Below are positions 36,470 to 46,379 of a stretch of DNA of 64,000 nucleotides, piece by piece (the stretch's first letter is position 1; every line of letters starts with the position of its first letter). The notes beneath the pieces were generated by a model, which made no database searches, was not told the origin of the DNA, and saw only the letters and a list, made by a program, of their open reading frames with translations. A program made the position numbers and the translations under genes. The stretch comes from Streptomyces sp. NA02950. Its GTDB lineage: Bacteria > Actinomycetota > Actinomycetes > Streptomycetales > Streptomycetaceae. The stretch covers positions 7,346,001 to 7,410,000 of the forward strand of contig NZ_CP054916.1 in assembly GCF_013364155.1 (NCBI RefSeq), in the 5' to 3' direction.

Positions 36470-37699
36470 ATGTATGCCTGGCCCGCTTCTGAGGTTCCCG
36501 CCCTGCCCGGCAGAGGCCGCGACCTGAGGATTCACGACACCGCGACCGGGGGACCCCTCACCCTCACCCCCGGCCCCGTCGCCCGCATCTACGTCTGCGG
36601 TATCACTCCGTACGACGCCACCCACATGGGGCATGCGGCGACCTACAACGCGTTCGACCTCGTTCAGCGCGTGTGGCTCGACATCAAGCGGCAGGTTCAC
36701 TACGTCCAGAACGTCACCGATATCGACGATCCACTGCTGGAGCGGGCCGTGGCGAACGGCGACGACTGGACCGCGCTCGCCGAGCGTGAGACCGCCCTCT
36801 TCCGCGAGGACATGACGGCCCTGCGGATGCTGCCGCCGCGGCACTACATCGGCGCCGTGGAGGCCATACCGGGGATCGTGCCGCTGGTGGAGCGGCTGCG
36901 CGACCTGGGCGCCGCCTATGAGCTCGAGGGCGACACCTACTTCTCCGTGGAGGCCGACCCCGCGTTCGGGTCGGTCAGCAGGCTCGACGCCGAGGCCATG
37001 CGGCTGCTGTCCGCCGAGCGCGGCGGCGACCCCGAACGCCCCGGCAAGAAGAACCCCCTCGACCCGATGCTGTGGATGGCTGCCCGTGAGGGCGAGCCGA
37101 GTTGGGACGGCGGTTCGCTCGGCCCCGGCCGCCCCGGCTGGCACATCGAGTGTGTGGCCATCGCCCTGGACCACCTCGGCATGGGCTTCGACGTGCAGGG
37201 CGGCGGCTCCGATCTCGCCTTCCCGCACCATGAGATGGGTGCCTCCCACGCCCAGGCCCTCACCGGGGAGCGGCCGTTCGCGCAGTCGTACGTGCACGCC
37301 GGGATGGTCGCCCTCAATGGCGAGAAGATGTCCAAGTCCAAGGGCAATCTGGTCTTCGTCTCGGCACTGCGCCGCGACGGTGAGGACCCCGCGGCCATCC
37401 GGCTCGCGCTGCTGGCCCACCACTACCGGGCCGACTGGGAGTGGACGGACGAGGTCCTGCGGGAGGCGCGGGAGCGGCTGGGCCGCTGGCGCGCCGCCGT
37501 CTCGCGACCGGACGGACCGTCGGCCGACGCGCTGGTGGAGGAGATCCGCGAGGCGCTGGCGGACGACCTCGACGCACCGTCGGCCCTGGCCGCGGTGGAC
37601 CGCTGGGCCGCCGCGCAGGAGTCGTCCGGCGGTACGGACGAGGGGGCGCCCGGTCTGGTGTCGCGCGCGGTCGACGCATTGCTGGGTGTCGCGCTCTGA
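36470..37699 (+). CDS. mshC: Cysteine:glucosaminyl-inositol ligase, mycothiol synthesis
   Basis: A 409-residue class I aminoacyl-tRNA-synthetase-like ligase. It joins cysteine to GlcN-inositol with ATP, the penultimate step of mycothiol, the main actinobacterial thiol. Cys43 (YVCGITPYD) is a zinc ligand that binds the cysteine substrate. The HIGH-type motif is THMGH at 51-55, and KMSKSKGN begins at Lys286. [14 protein letters not shown] and [12 protein letters not shown] supply further zinc ligands. It differs from cysteinyl-tRNA synthetase by the absence of the tRNA-binding C-terminal domain. It closes the phosphomutase/DUF3090/SCO1664 block and converges on a PAC2 gene across a strong terminator. 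Confidence 0.97.
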   Translation: MYAWPASEVPALPGRGRDLRIHDTATGGPLTLTPGPVARIYVCGITPYDATHMGHAATYNAFDLVQRVWLDIKRQVHYVQNVTDIDDPLLERAVANGDDWTALAERETALFREDMTALRMLPPRHYIGAVEAIPGIVPLVERLRDLGAAYELEGDTYFSVEADPAFGSVSRLDAEAMRLLSAERGGDPERPGKKNPLDPMLWMAAREGEPSWDGGSLGPGRPGWHIECVAIALDHLGMGFDVQGGGSDLAFPHHEMGASHAQALTGERPFAQSYVHAGMVALNGEKMSKSKGNLVFVSALRRDGEDPAAIRLALLAHHYRADWEWTDEVLREARERLGRWRAAVSRPDGPSADALVEEIREALADDLDAPSALAAVDRWAAAQESSGGTDEGAPGLVSRAVDALLGVAL

Positions 37700-37749
37700 C
37701 CCTCCCCGGTGGTCTCCTGACCGCCCACTGAGCGGTTCCTGACCACTCG

Positions 37750-37800
37750 GACGGGCCCGCACCGGGAACTTCCCCGGAAACCTCCCGGTGCGGGCCCGTC
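37750..37800. terminator. Strong bidirectional terminator
   Basis: A perfect 17-bp stem (37750-37766 with 37784-37800; GACGGGCCCGCACCGGG and its complement) with a 17-nt loop that itself folds as TTCC-CC-GGAA. It separates convergent mshC and PAC2 genes. Confidence 0.85.
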
Positions 37801-37820
37801 GTCGTGCGGTCCGCGCGTGG

Positions 37821-39008
37821 TCAGCCGCCGGAGCCGGGCCGGTCCCCGCCCCCGGTGTCTCCGCTTCCCGGGTCCCCGTTCTCCGGGTCTCCGGCGCTTC
37901 CGTCCCGGCTCCCGTTCCCGTCCGTGCCGGTGCCGGTGCCGGGGGCGTCGGCGTCGGTGCCGTCGGAGCCTTCCGCGGCGCTCTCGTCGCCGTCGGAGCC
38001 CTCGCTCTCCTCCCTGGCCACGTCGTCCTTCGGGGACGGCTTGCGCGGGCGGGTGTGGCCGCTGGAGGAGTCCCGCAGATACGAGCCGGCGCCCGGACCG
38101 CCCACGCCGCCGTCCCGGCCGTCCGCGACGCCGCTCTCGGTGGCGTGGCCGCCCGGTCCGGGCTGGCCGTCACGCCGCCGCAGATAGCGCTCGAACTCGC
38201 GGGCGATGGCCTCCCCCGACGCCTCCGGCAGCTCCGCGGTGTCGCGCGCCTCCTCCAGCGACTGCACGTACTCGGCCACCTCGCTGTCCTCGGCGGCCAG
38301 TTGGTCCACTCCCAGCTGCCAGGCCCGTGCGTCCTCCGTCAGCTCGCCGAGCGGGATCCGCACGCCGATCAGGTCCTCGAGACGGTTCAGCAGCGCCAGG
38401 GTCGCCTTCGGGTTCGGCGGCTGCGAGACGTAGTGCGGTACGGCCGCCCACAGGCTCACCGCCGGAACACCGGCGTGGGTGCAGGCCTCCTGGAGGATTC
38501 CGACGATGCCCGTGGGCCCCTCGTAGCGGGTCTCCTCCAGATCGAGGCTGCGGGCCAGGTCCGGATCGGAGGTGACCCCGCTGACCGGTACCGGCCGGGT
38601 GTGCGGGGTGTCGCCGAGCAGCGCGCCGAGGACCACGACCATCTCCACGCCCAACTCATGGGCGTAGCCGAGGATCTCGTTGCAGAACGACCGCCAGCGC
38701 ATGCTGGGCTCGATACCGCGCACCAGCACCAGATCGCGGGTCTTCTCCCCGGTGTCCGCACGGACCACGGAGAGCCGGGTCGTCGGCCAGGTGATCTTGC
38801 GGACCCCGGAGTCCAGGGCCACGGTGGGACGGTTCACCTGGAAGTCGTAGTAGTCCTCGGCGTCGAGCGCGGCGAAGACCTCGCCCTTCCACTCCCGGTC
38901 CAGGTGCGCCACCGCGGTGGAGGCCGCGTCTCCGGCGTCGTTCCAGCCCTCGAAGGCACAGATCATGACCGGGTCGATCAGCTCGGGAACCCCCTCAAGC
39001 TCGATCAC
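37821..39008 (-). CDS. PAC2 family protein
   Basis: A 395-residue protein with GTG start 39008. The PAC2 domain covers residues 1 to about 270: VMICAFEGWNDAGDAAS, RWRSFCNEILGYAHELGVEMVVVLGALLGDTPHTRPV and SLWAAVPHYVSQPPNPKATLALL. This domain is related to the proteasome assembly chaperone PAC2, although the biochemical function in actinobacteria is unsettled. The last 110 residues are a disordered Gly/Asp/Ser/Glu tail. From memory it corresponds to SCO1662, adjacent to glpD in S. coelicolor; here the fucose island separates them. Confidence 0.88.
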   Translation of the reverse strand: MIELEGVPELIDPVMICAFEGWNDAGDAASTAVAHLDREWKGEVFAALDAEDYYDFQVNRPTVALDSGVRKITWPTTRLSVVRADTGEKTRDLVLVRGIEPSMRWRSFCNEILGYAHELGVEMVVVLGALLGDTPHTRPVPVSGVTSDPDLARSLDLEETRYEGPTGIVGILQEACTHAGVPAVSLWAAVPHYVSQPPNPKATLALLNRLEDLIGVRIPLGELTEDARAWQLGVDQLAAEDSEVAEYVQSLEEARDTAELPEASGEAIAREFERYLRRRDGQPGPGGHATESGVADGRDGGVGGPGAGSYLRDSSSGHTRPRKPSPKDDVAREESEGSDGDESAAEGSDGTDADAPGTGTGTDGNGSRDGSAGDPENGDPGSGDTGGGDRPGSGG

Positions 39009-39172
39009 CCAGCGCCTCCTTCCGACCGGGGCGGACGGGTCGGTACCGCCCCCGGTTCCAGTTCCGTTGCGTGCGACCCAAGCCTACGGCTTACCAGCCC
39101 TCTCACCGCAGCCCCCGTACAGCACGACACTTAGATTCATCCGACCTGTCCTTGGAAAATTATGCCGCACCT

Positions 39173-39229
39173 CTGGACGCCCCGCGAACAACAGCGCTAT
39201 ACATCGGATCACCGCAAAAGATCCGATGT
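39173..39229 (+). promoter_or_regulatory. Promoter and operator of the L-fucose operon
   Basis: ACATCGGATC (39201-39210) and GATCCGATGT (39220-39229) form a perfect 10-bp inverted repeat with a 9-bp spacer, centred 46 bp before the first gene of the operon. A possible promoter, CTGGAC (39173) and TATACA (39198-39203), is overlapped by the left arm, which fits repression. A near-identical half-site lies upstream of the FadR-type regulator at 47956. Confidence 0.6.
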
Positions 39230-39260
39230 TCTCTCGCATCGTGTTCAGGGAGCCCCGTTG

Positions 39261-40700
39261 ATGCTGCGTCCCGTTGTCACCGAACTCGAGGTCCACGACA
39301 TCCGGTTTCCCACCTCGGAGCGGCTCGACGGCTCGGATGCCATGAACCCGGACCCCGACTACTCCGCGGCCTATGTGGTGCTGCGGACGAACGCCCGGAC
39401 CGCCGACGGTCCGGACTCCGCCGCGGCAGAGGGACACGGCTTCGTCTTCACCATCGGCCGCGGCAACGACGTCACCGCGGCCGCGATCCGCTCGCTGCGC
39501 CCCCATGTGGTCGGCCGCCCCGCCCCGTACACCGCGGCCCAACTCGCCGTACTGCACCGCGACCTGACGCACGATTCGCAGCTGCGCTGGCTCGGACCGG
39601 AGAAGGGCGTGATGCACATGGCGGCCGGGGCGGTGGTCAACGCCGCCTGGGACCTGGCCGCCACACACGCCGCCAAACCGCTGTGGCAGTTCCTCGCCGA
39701 CATGTCCCCCGAGGAACTGGTGGAGCTGGTGGACTTCCGCTACCTCACCGACGACCTCACCCGCGACGAGGCCCTGGCCATCCTGCGCGCCGCCGAACCC
39801 GGCCGCGCCGAGCGCGCCGCGCTGCTGCGTGAGCGCGGCTATCCGGCGTACACCACCTCGCCCGGCTGGCTCGGCTACTCCGACGAGAAAATGATCAAGC
39901 TGGCCCGGGAGGCCGTCGCCGACGGCTTCGGCCAGATCAAGCTGAAGGTCGGTGCCGACCTCGACGAGGACCTCAGACGGATGCGGCTGGCCCGGGAGGC
40001 CGTCGGCCCCGGTGTCCGGATCGCCGTCGACGCCAACCAGCGCTGGGACGTGGCGGAGGCGCTGCGCTGGATGCGCGCCCTGGCCCCGTACCGGCCGCAC
40101 TGGATCGAGGAGCCGACCAGCCCCGACGACGTGCTCGGCCACGCCGCCATCCGTGCCGGACAGCCCGTCAAAGTGGCCACCGGTGAACACGTCGCCAACC
40201 GCGTGGTGTTCAAGCAGCTGCTCCAGGCCGGTGCGGTGGACTTCGTCCAGATCGACGCGGCACGGGTCGCCGGGGTCAATGAGAACCTCGCGATCCTGCT
40301 GCTCGCCGCCAAACACGGACTGCCGGTGTGTCCGCACGCGGGCGGCGTCGGACTGTGCGAACTCGTCCAGCACCTGTCCATGTTCGACTTCGTGGCCGTC
40401 TCGGGCAGCTGGGACGACCGGGTCATCGAGTACGTCGACCACCTCCACGAGCACTTCACCGACCCGGCGGTGATCGAGGCGGGCCGCTACCGGGCACCGG
40501 CCGCACCGGGTTTCTCGGCCAGGATGCACCCCGCGTCCCTCGCCGCCTACCGCTATCCCGACGGACCCGAGTGGCGCGGCCGCGCCGCACGCACCACGGC
40601 GGCCGCGTCATCCACGTCATCCGCGTCATCCACGTCATCCGCGGCGACCGCGGCGGCCGCGTCATCCACGACCGCCCGTACGACTGGAGGGAACCCGTGA
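39261..40700 (+). CDS. L-fuconate dehydratase (enolase superfamily)
   Basis: A 479-residue enolase-superfamily enzyme converting L-fuconate to 2-keto-3-deoxy-L-fuconate. ATG 39261 has AGGGAG eight bases upstream. The catalytic Lys pair is in QIKLKVGAD, the metal ligands in [20 protein letters not shown] and ATGEHVANR, and the general base His in [22 protein letters not shown]. The stretches [26 protein letters not shown] and [10 protein letters not shown] are close to characterised fuconate dehydratases. The last 35 residues are a Ser/Thr/Ala tail made by a short DNA repeat and are not part of the fold. First gene of the fucose operon; its stop overlaps the SDR start (GTGA). Confidence 0.93.
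   Translation: MLRPVVTELEVHDIRFPTSERLDGSDAMNPDPDYSAAYVVLRTNARTADGPDSAAAEGHGFVFTIGRGNDVTAAAIRSLRPHVVGRPAPYTAAQLAVLHRDLTHDSQLRWLGPEKGVMHMAAGAVVNAAWDLAATHAAKPLWQFLADMSPEELVELVDFRYLTDDLTRDEALAILRAAEPGRAERAALLRERGYPAYTTSPGWLGYSDEKMIKLAREAVADGFGQIKLKVGADLDEDLRRMRLAREAVGPGVRIAVDANQRWDVAEALRWMRALAPYRPHWIEEPTSPDDVLGHAAIRAGQPVKVATGEHVANRVVFKQLLQAGAVDFVQIDAARVAGVNENLAILLLAAKHGLPVCPHAGGVGLCELVQHLSMFDFVAVSGSWDDRVIEYVDHLHEHFTDPAVIEAGRYRAPAAPGFSARMHPASLAAYRYPDGPEWRGRAARTTAAASSTSSASSTSSAATAAAASSTTARTTGGNP
40607..40669 (+). repeat. 9-bp tandem repeat encoding a Ser/Thr tail
   Basis: GTCATCCAC and GTCATCCGC alternate in four tandem units at 40607-40642, with a fifth copy at 40661-40669. They encode repeated SST/SSA in the last residues of the dehydratase. 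The expansion seems recent. Confidence 0.8.
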
Positions 40701-41539
40701 ACCGGCCACATCCCACCGGCGACTTCGAGGGGCTGGCCGCCCTGGTGACCGGCGGCGCCTCCGGTATCGGCGCCGCCGTCGCCACCGAGCTGCGCGACCG
40801 CGGCGCACGGGTCGCGGTGCTCGACCGCGACCCAGCGGGCGCCCCGGCGGGCACCCTTCCGGTCACCGCCGACGTCACCTCCGACGAGGCGGTACGGGCC
40901 GCGGTGGCCGAGACCGTCGCCGCCTTCGGCGCCCTGCACACCGTCGTCGGCAACGCGGGCATCGGCGCCGTCGGCACCGTCGAGGAGACCGCGGACGAGG
41001 AGTGGCAACGGCTGCTGGACGTCAATGTGCTCGGCCTGGTACGCACCGCGCGGGCCGCGCTGCCCCATCTGCGCGCCGCCACGGCCGACCGGCCCGGCTG
41101 TGTGTCCATCACCCACACCTGCTCGATCGCCGCCACCGCGGGGCTGCCGCAGCGCGCCGCCTACAGCGCCGGCAAGGGCGCCGTACTGGCGCTCACCCGC
41201 GCCATGGCCGCCGACCACATCCGCGAGGGCATCCGCGTCAACTGCGTCAACCCCGGCACCGTGGACACCCCGTGGGTGGGGCGGCTGCTGGACCGGGCGG
41301 CCGACCCGGCGGCCGAACGCGCCGCCCTGGAGGCCCGTCAGCCGACCGGCCGGCTGGTGACCGCCGAGGAGGTCGCCTCCGCCGTCGCGTATCTGGCCGG
41401 GCCCGCCGCCGCGGCCGTCACCGGCACCGCGCTGGCGGTGGACGGAGGGATGCAGGGGCTGCGGCTGCGCCCCGCGCCACCCGACGCCGTACCCCAGTGC
41501 CCCGACGCCGTACCCCGGCCACCCGACACCGCCCACTGA
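40697..41539 (+). CDS. Short-chain dehydrogenase, probable 2-keto-3-deoxy-L-fuconate dehydrogenase
   Basis: A 280-residue SDR. GTG 40697 overlaps the dehydratase stop and has GGAGG upstream. The NAD motif is [14 protein letters not shown] with acidic VAVLDRD after strand two, so NAD is likely. Further motifs are NAGIGAVG, the active-site Ser in [16 protein letters not shown] (Tyr and Lys) and [10 protein letters not shown]. The C-terminal 25 residues are a low-complexity Pro/Asp/Ala repeat ([16 protein letters not shown]). By operon position it should oxidise 2-keto-3-deoxy-L-fuconate to the 2,4-diketo acid. The hydrolase that would split that product is not in this cluster. Confidence 0.85.
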   Translation: MNRPHPTGDFEGLAALVTGGASGIGAAVATELRDRGARVAVLDRDPAGAPAGTLPVTADVTSDEAVRAAVAETVAAFGALHTVVGNAGIGAVGTVEETADEEWQRLLDVNVLGLVRTARAALPHLRAATADRPGCVSITHTCSIAATAGLPQRAAYSAGKGAVLALTRAMAADHIREGIRVNCVNPGTVDTPWVGRLLDRAADPAAERAALEARQPTGRLVTAEEVASAVAYLAGPAAAAVTGTALAVDGGMQGLRLRPAPPDAVPQCPDAVPRPPDTAH

Positions 41540-41598
41540 GACCCCGCCACCCCCGCACAACCGCGCTCCACGCACAGGATCGACCAAGGACGGACCCG

Positions 41599-42636
41599 AT
41601 GACGAGACCGCGCACCTCCGGCACCGCCGCCTGCGCCGTGCTGCTGGCCGTCGCCGCGCTCACCGGCTGCAACCGTGAGAGCGGCGGCGCCGGTGGCGGC
41701 AAGGTCGGCATCGACATGCCGCGTACGGACACCGACTTCTGGAACTCCTACCAGCAGTACCTGGAGAAGGGCATCGACAAGGGCACGGTCTCCGCCCTGC
41801 CGCTGTCCAACTCGCAGAACGACATCTCCAAGCTGGTCGCCAACGTCCAGGCATTCAGCGACCAGGGCGCCAAGGCCATCGTCATGGCCCCGCAGGACAC
41901 CGGCGCCGTCTCCTCCACCCTCGAGCGGCTGGAGGAGAAGAAGATCCCGGTCATCAGCGTGGACACCCGCCCCGACGCCGGAAAGGTCTACATGGTGGTC
42001 CGGGCCGACAACCGGGCCTACGGCACCAAGGCGTGCGAATACCTGGGCAAGAAGCTGGGCGGCAAGGGCCGGGTCGCCGAGCTCCAGGGCGATCTCAGCT
42101 CCATCAACGGCCGGGACCGGTCGCGTGCCTTCGCCTCCTGCATGGAGAGGAAGTACCCCGGCATCAGGGTGCACGAGCTGCCGGCCGACTGGAAGGGCGA
42201 CGTCGCCTCCGCCAAGCTCCAGAGCCTGCTGGCCCAGCACCGGGACATCGACGGGATCTACATGCAGGCGGGCGGGGCCTTCCTCCAGCCCACCCTGGCG
42301 CTGCTGGAGCAGAAGAAGCTGCTGAAGCCCGCGGGTTCGGACGGCCACATCACGATCATTTCCAACGACGGCATACCCGAGGAGCTGGACGCCATCCGCT
42401 CGGGGAAGATCGACGCCACCCTCTCCCAGCCCGCCGACCTCTACGCCAGGTACGCGCTGACGTACGCCAGGGCCGCACTGGACGGCAAGACCTTCAAGCC
42501 CGGCCCCACCGGCCACGGCTCACGGATCGTCAAGATCAGGAACGGTCTCGAGGACCAGCTCCCGGCGCCGCTCGTCACCAAGGAGAACGTCGACGACCCC
42601 GCGCTGTGGGCCAACCAGCTCGAGAAGAGGAAGTAG
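41599..42636 (+). CDS. Sugar-binding lipoprotein of an ABC importer
   Basis: A 345-residue RbsB-type (type 1 periplasmic-binding fold) lipoprotein. ATG 41599 has AAGGA upstream. The signal peptide ends in a lipobox (AALTGC), and the mature Cys25 would be lipid-anchored outside the membrane. The core shows KVGIDMPRTDTDFWNSY, NSQNDISKLVANVQAF, KAIVMAPQDTGAVSSTL and VISVDTRP. Two Cys in the mature part could form a disulfide. It delivers a monosaccharide, L-fucose by context, to the following ATPase and permease. Confidence 0.92.
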   Translation: MTRPRTSGTAACAVLLAVAALTGCNRESGGAGGGKVGIDMPRTDTDFWNSYQQYLEKGIDKGTVSALPLSNSQNDISKLVANVQAFSDQGAKAIVMAPQDTGAVSSTLERLEEKKIPVISVDTRPDAGKVYMVVRADNRAYGTKACEYLGKKLGGKGRVAELQGDLSSINGRDRSRAFASCMERKYPGIRVHELPADWKGDVASAKLQSLLAQHRDIDGIYMQAGGAFLQPTLALLEQKKLLKPAGSDGHITIISNDGIPEELDAIRSGKIDATLSQPADLYARYALTYARAALDGKTFKPGPTGHGSRIVKIRNGLEDQLPAPLVTKENVDDPALWANQLEKRK

Positions 42637-42638
42637 CC

Positions 42639-44306
42639 ATGGCCACCGTGGAACAGCCCACCGCGGTGCGTGCCCGGCGCATCGTCAAGCGGTTCGGACC
42701 CACCGTCGCCCTGGACCGGGCCCAGCTCGCCGTGGCTCCCGGCGAGGCCCATGCGCTCGTCGGCCGCAACGGGGCGGGCAAGTCCACCCTGGTCTCCGTC
42801 CTGACCGGCATGGAGCGCCCGGACGAGGGCGAGGTGACCTTCTCCGACGAACCCGCCCCCGGCTACGGCGACACCGCCGCCTGGCGCGCCAAGGTCGCCT
42901 GCGTCTACCAGAAGTCGATGGTCGTTCCCGAGCTGACGGTGGCCGAGAACCTCTATCTGGGCCGCTTCCCGGGCACCGGGCGCATCCGCTGGCCCCAGCT
43001 GCGCGAGGCCGCCCGTGCGCTGCTGGCCGAGTACGGCGTGGCGGTGGACCCCCGGACCCGGGCCAAGGACCTCGGCGTCGAGCAGCGGCAGTTCGTCGAG
43101 ATCGCCCGCGCCCTGTCCTTCGGGGCCCGGCTGATCGTCCTCGACGAGCCCACCGCACAGCTCGACGTGGGCGGGATCGACCGGCTCTTCGCCCGGCTGG
43201 CCGAACTGCGTGCCCAGGGGGTCGCGTTCCTGTTCATCTCGCACCATCTGCAAGAGGTCTACGAACTCTGCGACACCGTCACCGTCTTCCGCGACGCCCG
43301 CCATGTGCTCACCGCACCGGTCGACGGGCTGCCCAAGGAGGATCTGGTCGCGGCGATGACCGGGGACGCCGCCGGGGCGCCCGGGGAAGACTCCCGCACG
43401 GCGGCGCGCGCCCCGGTCACCCGCCGGAGGGCCGAACCGGGCGGGGAGCCGGTGCTGCGCACCGAAGGGCTGCGGGTGGAGGGCGCGTTCGCACCGCTGG
43501 ACCTGGTGGTGCGGCCGGGTGAGGTGCTGGGCCTGGCCGGGGCGACGGCCAGCGGCAACACCGCGGTGGGGGAGACCCTGGTGGGGCTGCGCCGGCCGGA
43601 CGGCGGACGGCTGGCGGTCCGCGGCCGCCCGGTGCGCCCCGGCAGTGTGCCGCACGCCCTCGACGCCGGGATCGGCTACGTCCCCGAGGACCGGCACCGT
43701 CAAGGCCTGGTCCCGGGGCGGAGCGTCGCGGAGAACGCCACCCTGACCGTCGCCGACCAGCTCGGGCCGTACGGCACCGTGCTGCCCTCCCGCACCCGTG
43801 CCTTCGCCCAGCGCATGATCACCTCGCTGGACATCAAAACCGCGGGACCCTCGCAGCCCGTTTCGGGTTTGTCCGGCGGAAATCAGCAGAAGGTCGTCGT
43901 CGCGCGGGCGCTGGCGCGCGAGCCCAGCGTGCTGGTCGCCATCCGGCCGACCGCCGGGGTGGATGTGAAGTCCAAGGACGCGCTGCTCGGGGTGGTGCGG
44001 GACGTCGCCGCGGCCGGGAGCGGGGCGGTCATCGTCTCCGACGAACTGGACGACCTCCGGGTCTGCGACCGCGTCCTCGCGTTCTTCCACGGGCGGGTGG
44101 TGGCCGAGTTCGACAGCGGGTGGACCGACCGCGGACTTGTCGCCGCGATGGAAGGCATCACGGAAGGGGGAGCGGACGCGGCACCCGGCTCCATGCACAA
44201 GAGCGCGCACCAGGGCACGCACAACAGCCCGCGCGAAGCCACGCACCGAAGCACGCACCAGGGCGACGAGGGAAGCCACGACGGCACGGGAGGAAGGCAG
44301 TCATGA
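42639..44306 (+). CDS. Sugar ABC importer ATPase, RbsA/MglA type with two nucleotide domains
   Basis: A 555-residue double ATPase from ATG 42639, two bases after the binding-protein stop. Domain 1: Walker A GRNGAGKST, signature-like LGVEQRQFVEIARAL, Walker B LIVLDEPT. Domain 2: a degenerate Walker A (GATASGNTAVGE), as is usual in this family, signature LSGGNQQKVVVARAL and a Walker B region altered to VLVAIRPTAGVD, where the usual Asp-Glu is missing. Residues from about 515 to the end are a His/Ser/Thr-rich tail (MHKSAHQGTHNS) unlike family members. The stop overlaps the permease start (ATGA). Confidence 0.93.
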   Translation: MATVEQPTAVRARRIVKRFGPTVALDRAQLAVAPGEAHALVGRNGAGKSTLVSVLTGMERPDEGEVTFSDEPAPGYGDTAAWRAKVACVYQKSMVVPELTVAENLYLGRFPGTGRIRWPQLREAARALLAEYGVAVDPRTRAKDLGVEQRQFVEIARALSFGARLIVLDEPTAQLDVGGIDRLFARLAELRAQGVAFLFISHHLQEVYELCDTVTVFRDARHVLTAPVDGLPKEDLVAAMTGDAAGAPGEDSRTAARAPVTRRRAEPGGEPVLRTEGLRVEGAFAPLDLVVRPGEVLGLAGATASGNTAVGETLVGLRRPDGGRLAVRGRPVRPGSVPHALDAGIGYVPEDRHRQGLVPGRSVAENATLTVADQLGPYGTVLPSRTRAFAQRMITSLDIKTAGPSQPVSGLSGGNQQKVVVARALAREPSVLVAIRPTAGVDVKSKDALLGVVRDVAAAGSGAVIVSDELDDLRVCDRVLAFFHGRVVAEFDSGWTDRGLVAAMEGITEGGADAAPGSMHKSAHQGTHNSPREATHRSTHQGDEGSHDGTGGRQS

Positions 44307-45340
44307 CCGATACCGCACGGCAGCGGGCCGCCGAGCCGGTGGTGGACGGACCGGCGGACCGGGCCCGGCCGCGGCTGGACTTCGCGCGCTGGCGCGATCT
44401 GTCCCTGGTCCCCGTGATCTTCGTCCTGGGGGTGATCGGCTTCATCGTCTCGCCCGCCTTCCTCACCGAGGACAACCTGATCGGCGTCGTTCAGCAGTCG
44501 ACGGAACTGGGACTGCTGGTGCTCGGCGAGGCACTGATCCTGATCAGTGGACGGATGGACCTCTCCCTGGAGTCCACCATCGCGGTCGCGCCCGTGATCG
44601 CCCTGTGGCTCGTCCTCCCCGCGCACGGCGCCCGGTTCGAGGGTCTCGGGCTGCTGCCGGTGTGGACGGCCATCCCGCTGTGCCTGGCCGTCGGCGCGGC
44701 CATCGGCGCCGCCAACGGCTTCCTGATGCTCAAACTGCGCGTCAACGGCTTCATCGCGACGCTCGGCATGCTCACCATGCTGCGCGGCCTCCAAGTCGGC
44801 ATCTCCGAGGGCCAGTCGATCGTCAACGTCCCCGAGTCCTTCCGCTACCTGGGCAAGGCCGACTGGCTGGGCGCCCCCGCCGCCGTATGGCTCTGCCTCG
44901 GCCTCTACGCCATCGGCGGCCTCGCCCTCGGCTATCTGCGCCACGGGCGCGCGCTGTACGCCATCGGCGGCAACCCCGAGGCGGCCCGCGCCGCGGGCAT
45001 CCGCGTGGACCGCATCACCTGGATCGTGCTGAGCGCGGGCGGGCTGCTCGCCGCGTTCGCCGGGGTCCTCTACACCGGCCACTACGGCTCGGTCGCCGCC
45101 AGCCAGGGCAACGGCTGGATCTTCCAGGTGTTCGCCGCGGCCGTCATCGGCGGGATCAGCCTCAAGGGCGGCCGGGGCACCCTCTTCGGCGCGCTCACCG
45201 GTGTGCTGACCCTCCAGCTGGTGGTCAACGTGATGACCCTCGGCGGTGTGCCGCCGCTGTGGAACCAGTTCATCAACGGCTCCATCATCATCGTCGCGCT
45301 GATCATCTCCCGCTACGCCAGCGGCGAGAAGCAGGACTGA
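44303..45340 (+). CDS. Sugar ABC importer permease, RbsC type
   Basis: A 345-residue inner-membrane permease from ATG 44303, with AGGAAGG nearby and overlapping the ATPase stop. It has about ten hydrophobic helices, ALILISGRMDLSLES in the N-terminal half (the conserved gating region of RbsC), NGFIATLGMLTMLRG, and the ATPase-contact loop ALYAIGGNPEAARAAGI. It partners the upstream ATPase and binding protein for uptake of the sugar degraded by the operon. Confidence 0.93.
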   Translation: MTDTARQRAAEPVVDGPADRARPRLDFARWRDLSLVPVIFVLGVIGFIVSPAFLTEDNLIGVVQQSTELGLLVLGEALILISGRMDLSLESTIAVAPVIALWLVLPAHGARFEGLGLLPVWTAIPLCLAVGAAIGAANGFLMLKLRVNGFIATLGMLTMLRGLQVGISEGQSIVNVPESFRYLGKADWLGAPAAVWLCLGLYAIGGLALGYLRHGRALYAIGGNPEAARAAGIRVDRITWIVLSAGGLLAAFAGVLYTGHYGSVAASQGNGWIFQVFAAAVIGGISLKGGRGTLFGALTGVLTLQLVVNVMTLGGVPPLWNQFINGSIIIVALIISRYASGEKQD

Positions 45341-45366
45341 GGGGAACGCGGAGGGAGGAGGCCGCC

Positions 45367-46368
45367 ATGGCGCGGATACCGCGCGGACCGCGGGAACTGG
45401 GGCGCTCCGGCGTCCGCGTACCGCCCCTGGGGCTCGGCTGCGCACCGCTGGGCAACCTCTACACGGCGGTGCCCGAGGCGCGCGCCCGGGCCACCGTACG
45501 GGCCGCCCTCGACGCGGGCCTCAGCTATCTGGACACCGCGCCGCACTACGGTGTCGGGCTCTCCGAAGAGCGCCTGGGGCATGCGCTGGCGGGGTGCGAC
45601 CGCACCGCGTACACCCTGTCCACCAAGGTGGGGCGGCGGCTGCGGCCGCGCGCGCCCGGGGAGCCCGCCCAGCCGGAGGGGTTCGCCGACACCCCCGACC
45701 GCGTCCGCGCCTGGGACTTCACCCGGGACGGGATCCTCGCCGCCCTGGAAACCTCCCTGGAGCGGCTCGGGGTCGACGCCGTCGACATCGTCTACCTCCA
45801 CGACCCGGAGAACCACATCCGCGAGATCTATGAGACGGGCTTCCCGGCCCTGGCCGAGCTGCGCGACCAGAAGGTGGTCCGGGCCATCGGCTTCGGCATG
45901 AACCACAGCGATGTGCTGGCCCGCTTCGTCGCCGACCTCGATGTGGACGTCGTGCTGTGCGCCGGACGCTGGACCCTCCTGGAGCGCACCGCCTACGACG
46001 ATCTGCTGCCGGTGTGCCAGCGGCGCGGCACCTCGGTGGTGGTCGGCGGCGTCTACAACTCCGGTCTCCTCGCCACGCCCGGCCCCGGCGCCCGCTACGA
46101 CTACCGGGCCGCGCCACCGGAGACGGTCGAGCGCGCCCGGCGCCTCGCCGAGGTGTGCGCCGGATTCGGGGTGCCGCTGCGGGCCGCCGCCCTGCGCTTC
46201 CCCTTCGGCCACCCCGCCGTGGCCGCCGCGGTCGTCGGCTGCGCGTCACCGGCCGAAGTCCACGACAACGCCGCCCTGTTCGGCCACGACATCCCCGACG
46301 AGCTGTGGCGGGCTCTGGTGCGCCGCGGACTGCTCGACGACGACCTCCCGCTGCCGGTCCGACCGTGA
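45367..46368 (+). CDS. Aldo/keto reductase, probable L-fucose dehydrogenase
   Basis: A 333-residue aldo/keto reductase. ATG 45367 is preceded by a purine-rich GGAGGGAGGAGG. Catalytic elements are LDTAPHYGVGLSEE (Asp, Tyr), LSTKVGRRL (Lys) and IVYLHDPENH (His). The sequence around FGMNHSDVLARF and RWTLLERTAYDDLLP is typical of the L-fucose / D-threo-aldose 1-dehydrogenase branch, which oxidises the sugar at C1 to the lactone. It would be the first enzyme of the pathway and lies directly before the lactonase. Confidence 0.88.
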   Translation: MARIPRGPRELGRSGVRVPPLGLGCAPLGNLYTAVPEARARATVRAALDAGLSYLDTAPHYGVGLSEERLGHALAGCDRTAYTLSTKVGRRLRPRAPGEPAQPEGFADTPDRVRAWDFTRDGILAALETSLERLGVDAVDIVYLHDPENHIREIYETGFPALAELRDQKVVRAIGFGMNHSDVLARFVADLDVDVVLCAGRWTLLERTAYDDLLPVCQRRGTSVVVGGVYNSGLLATPGPGARYDYRAAPPETVERARRLAEVCAGFGVPLRAAALRFPFGHPAVAAAVVGCASPAEVHDNAALFGHDIPDELWRALVRRGLLDDDLPLPVRP

Positions 46369-46379
46369 AGGAGCGCCCC

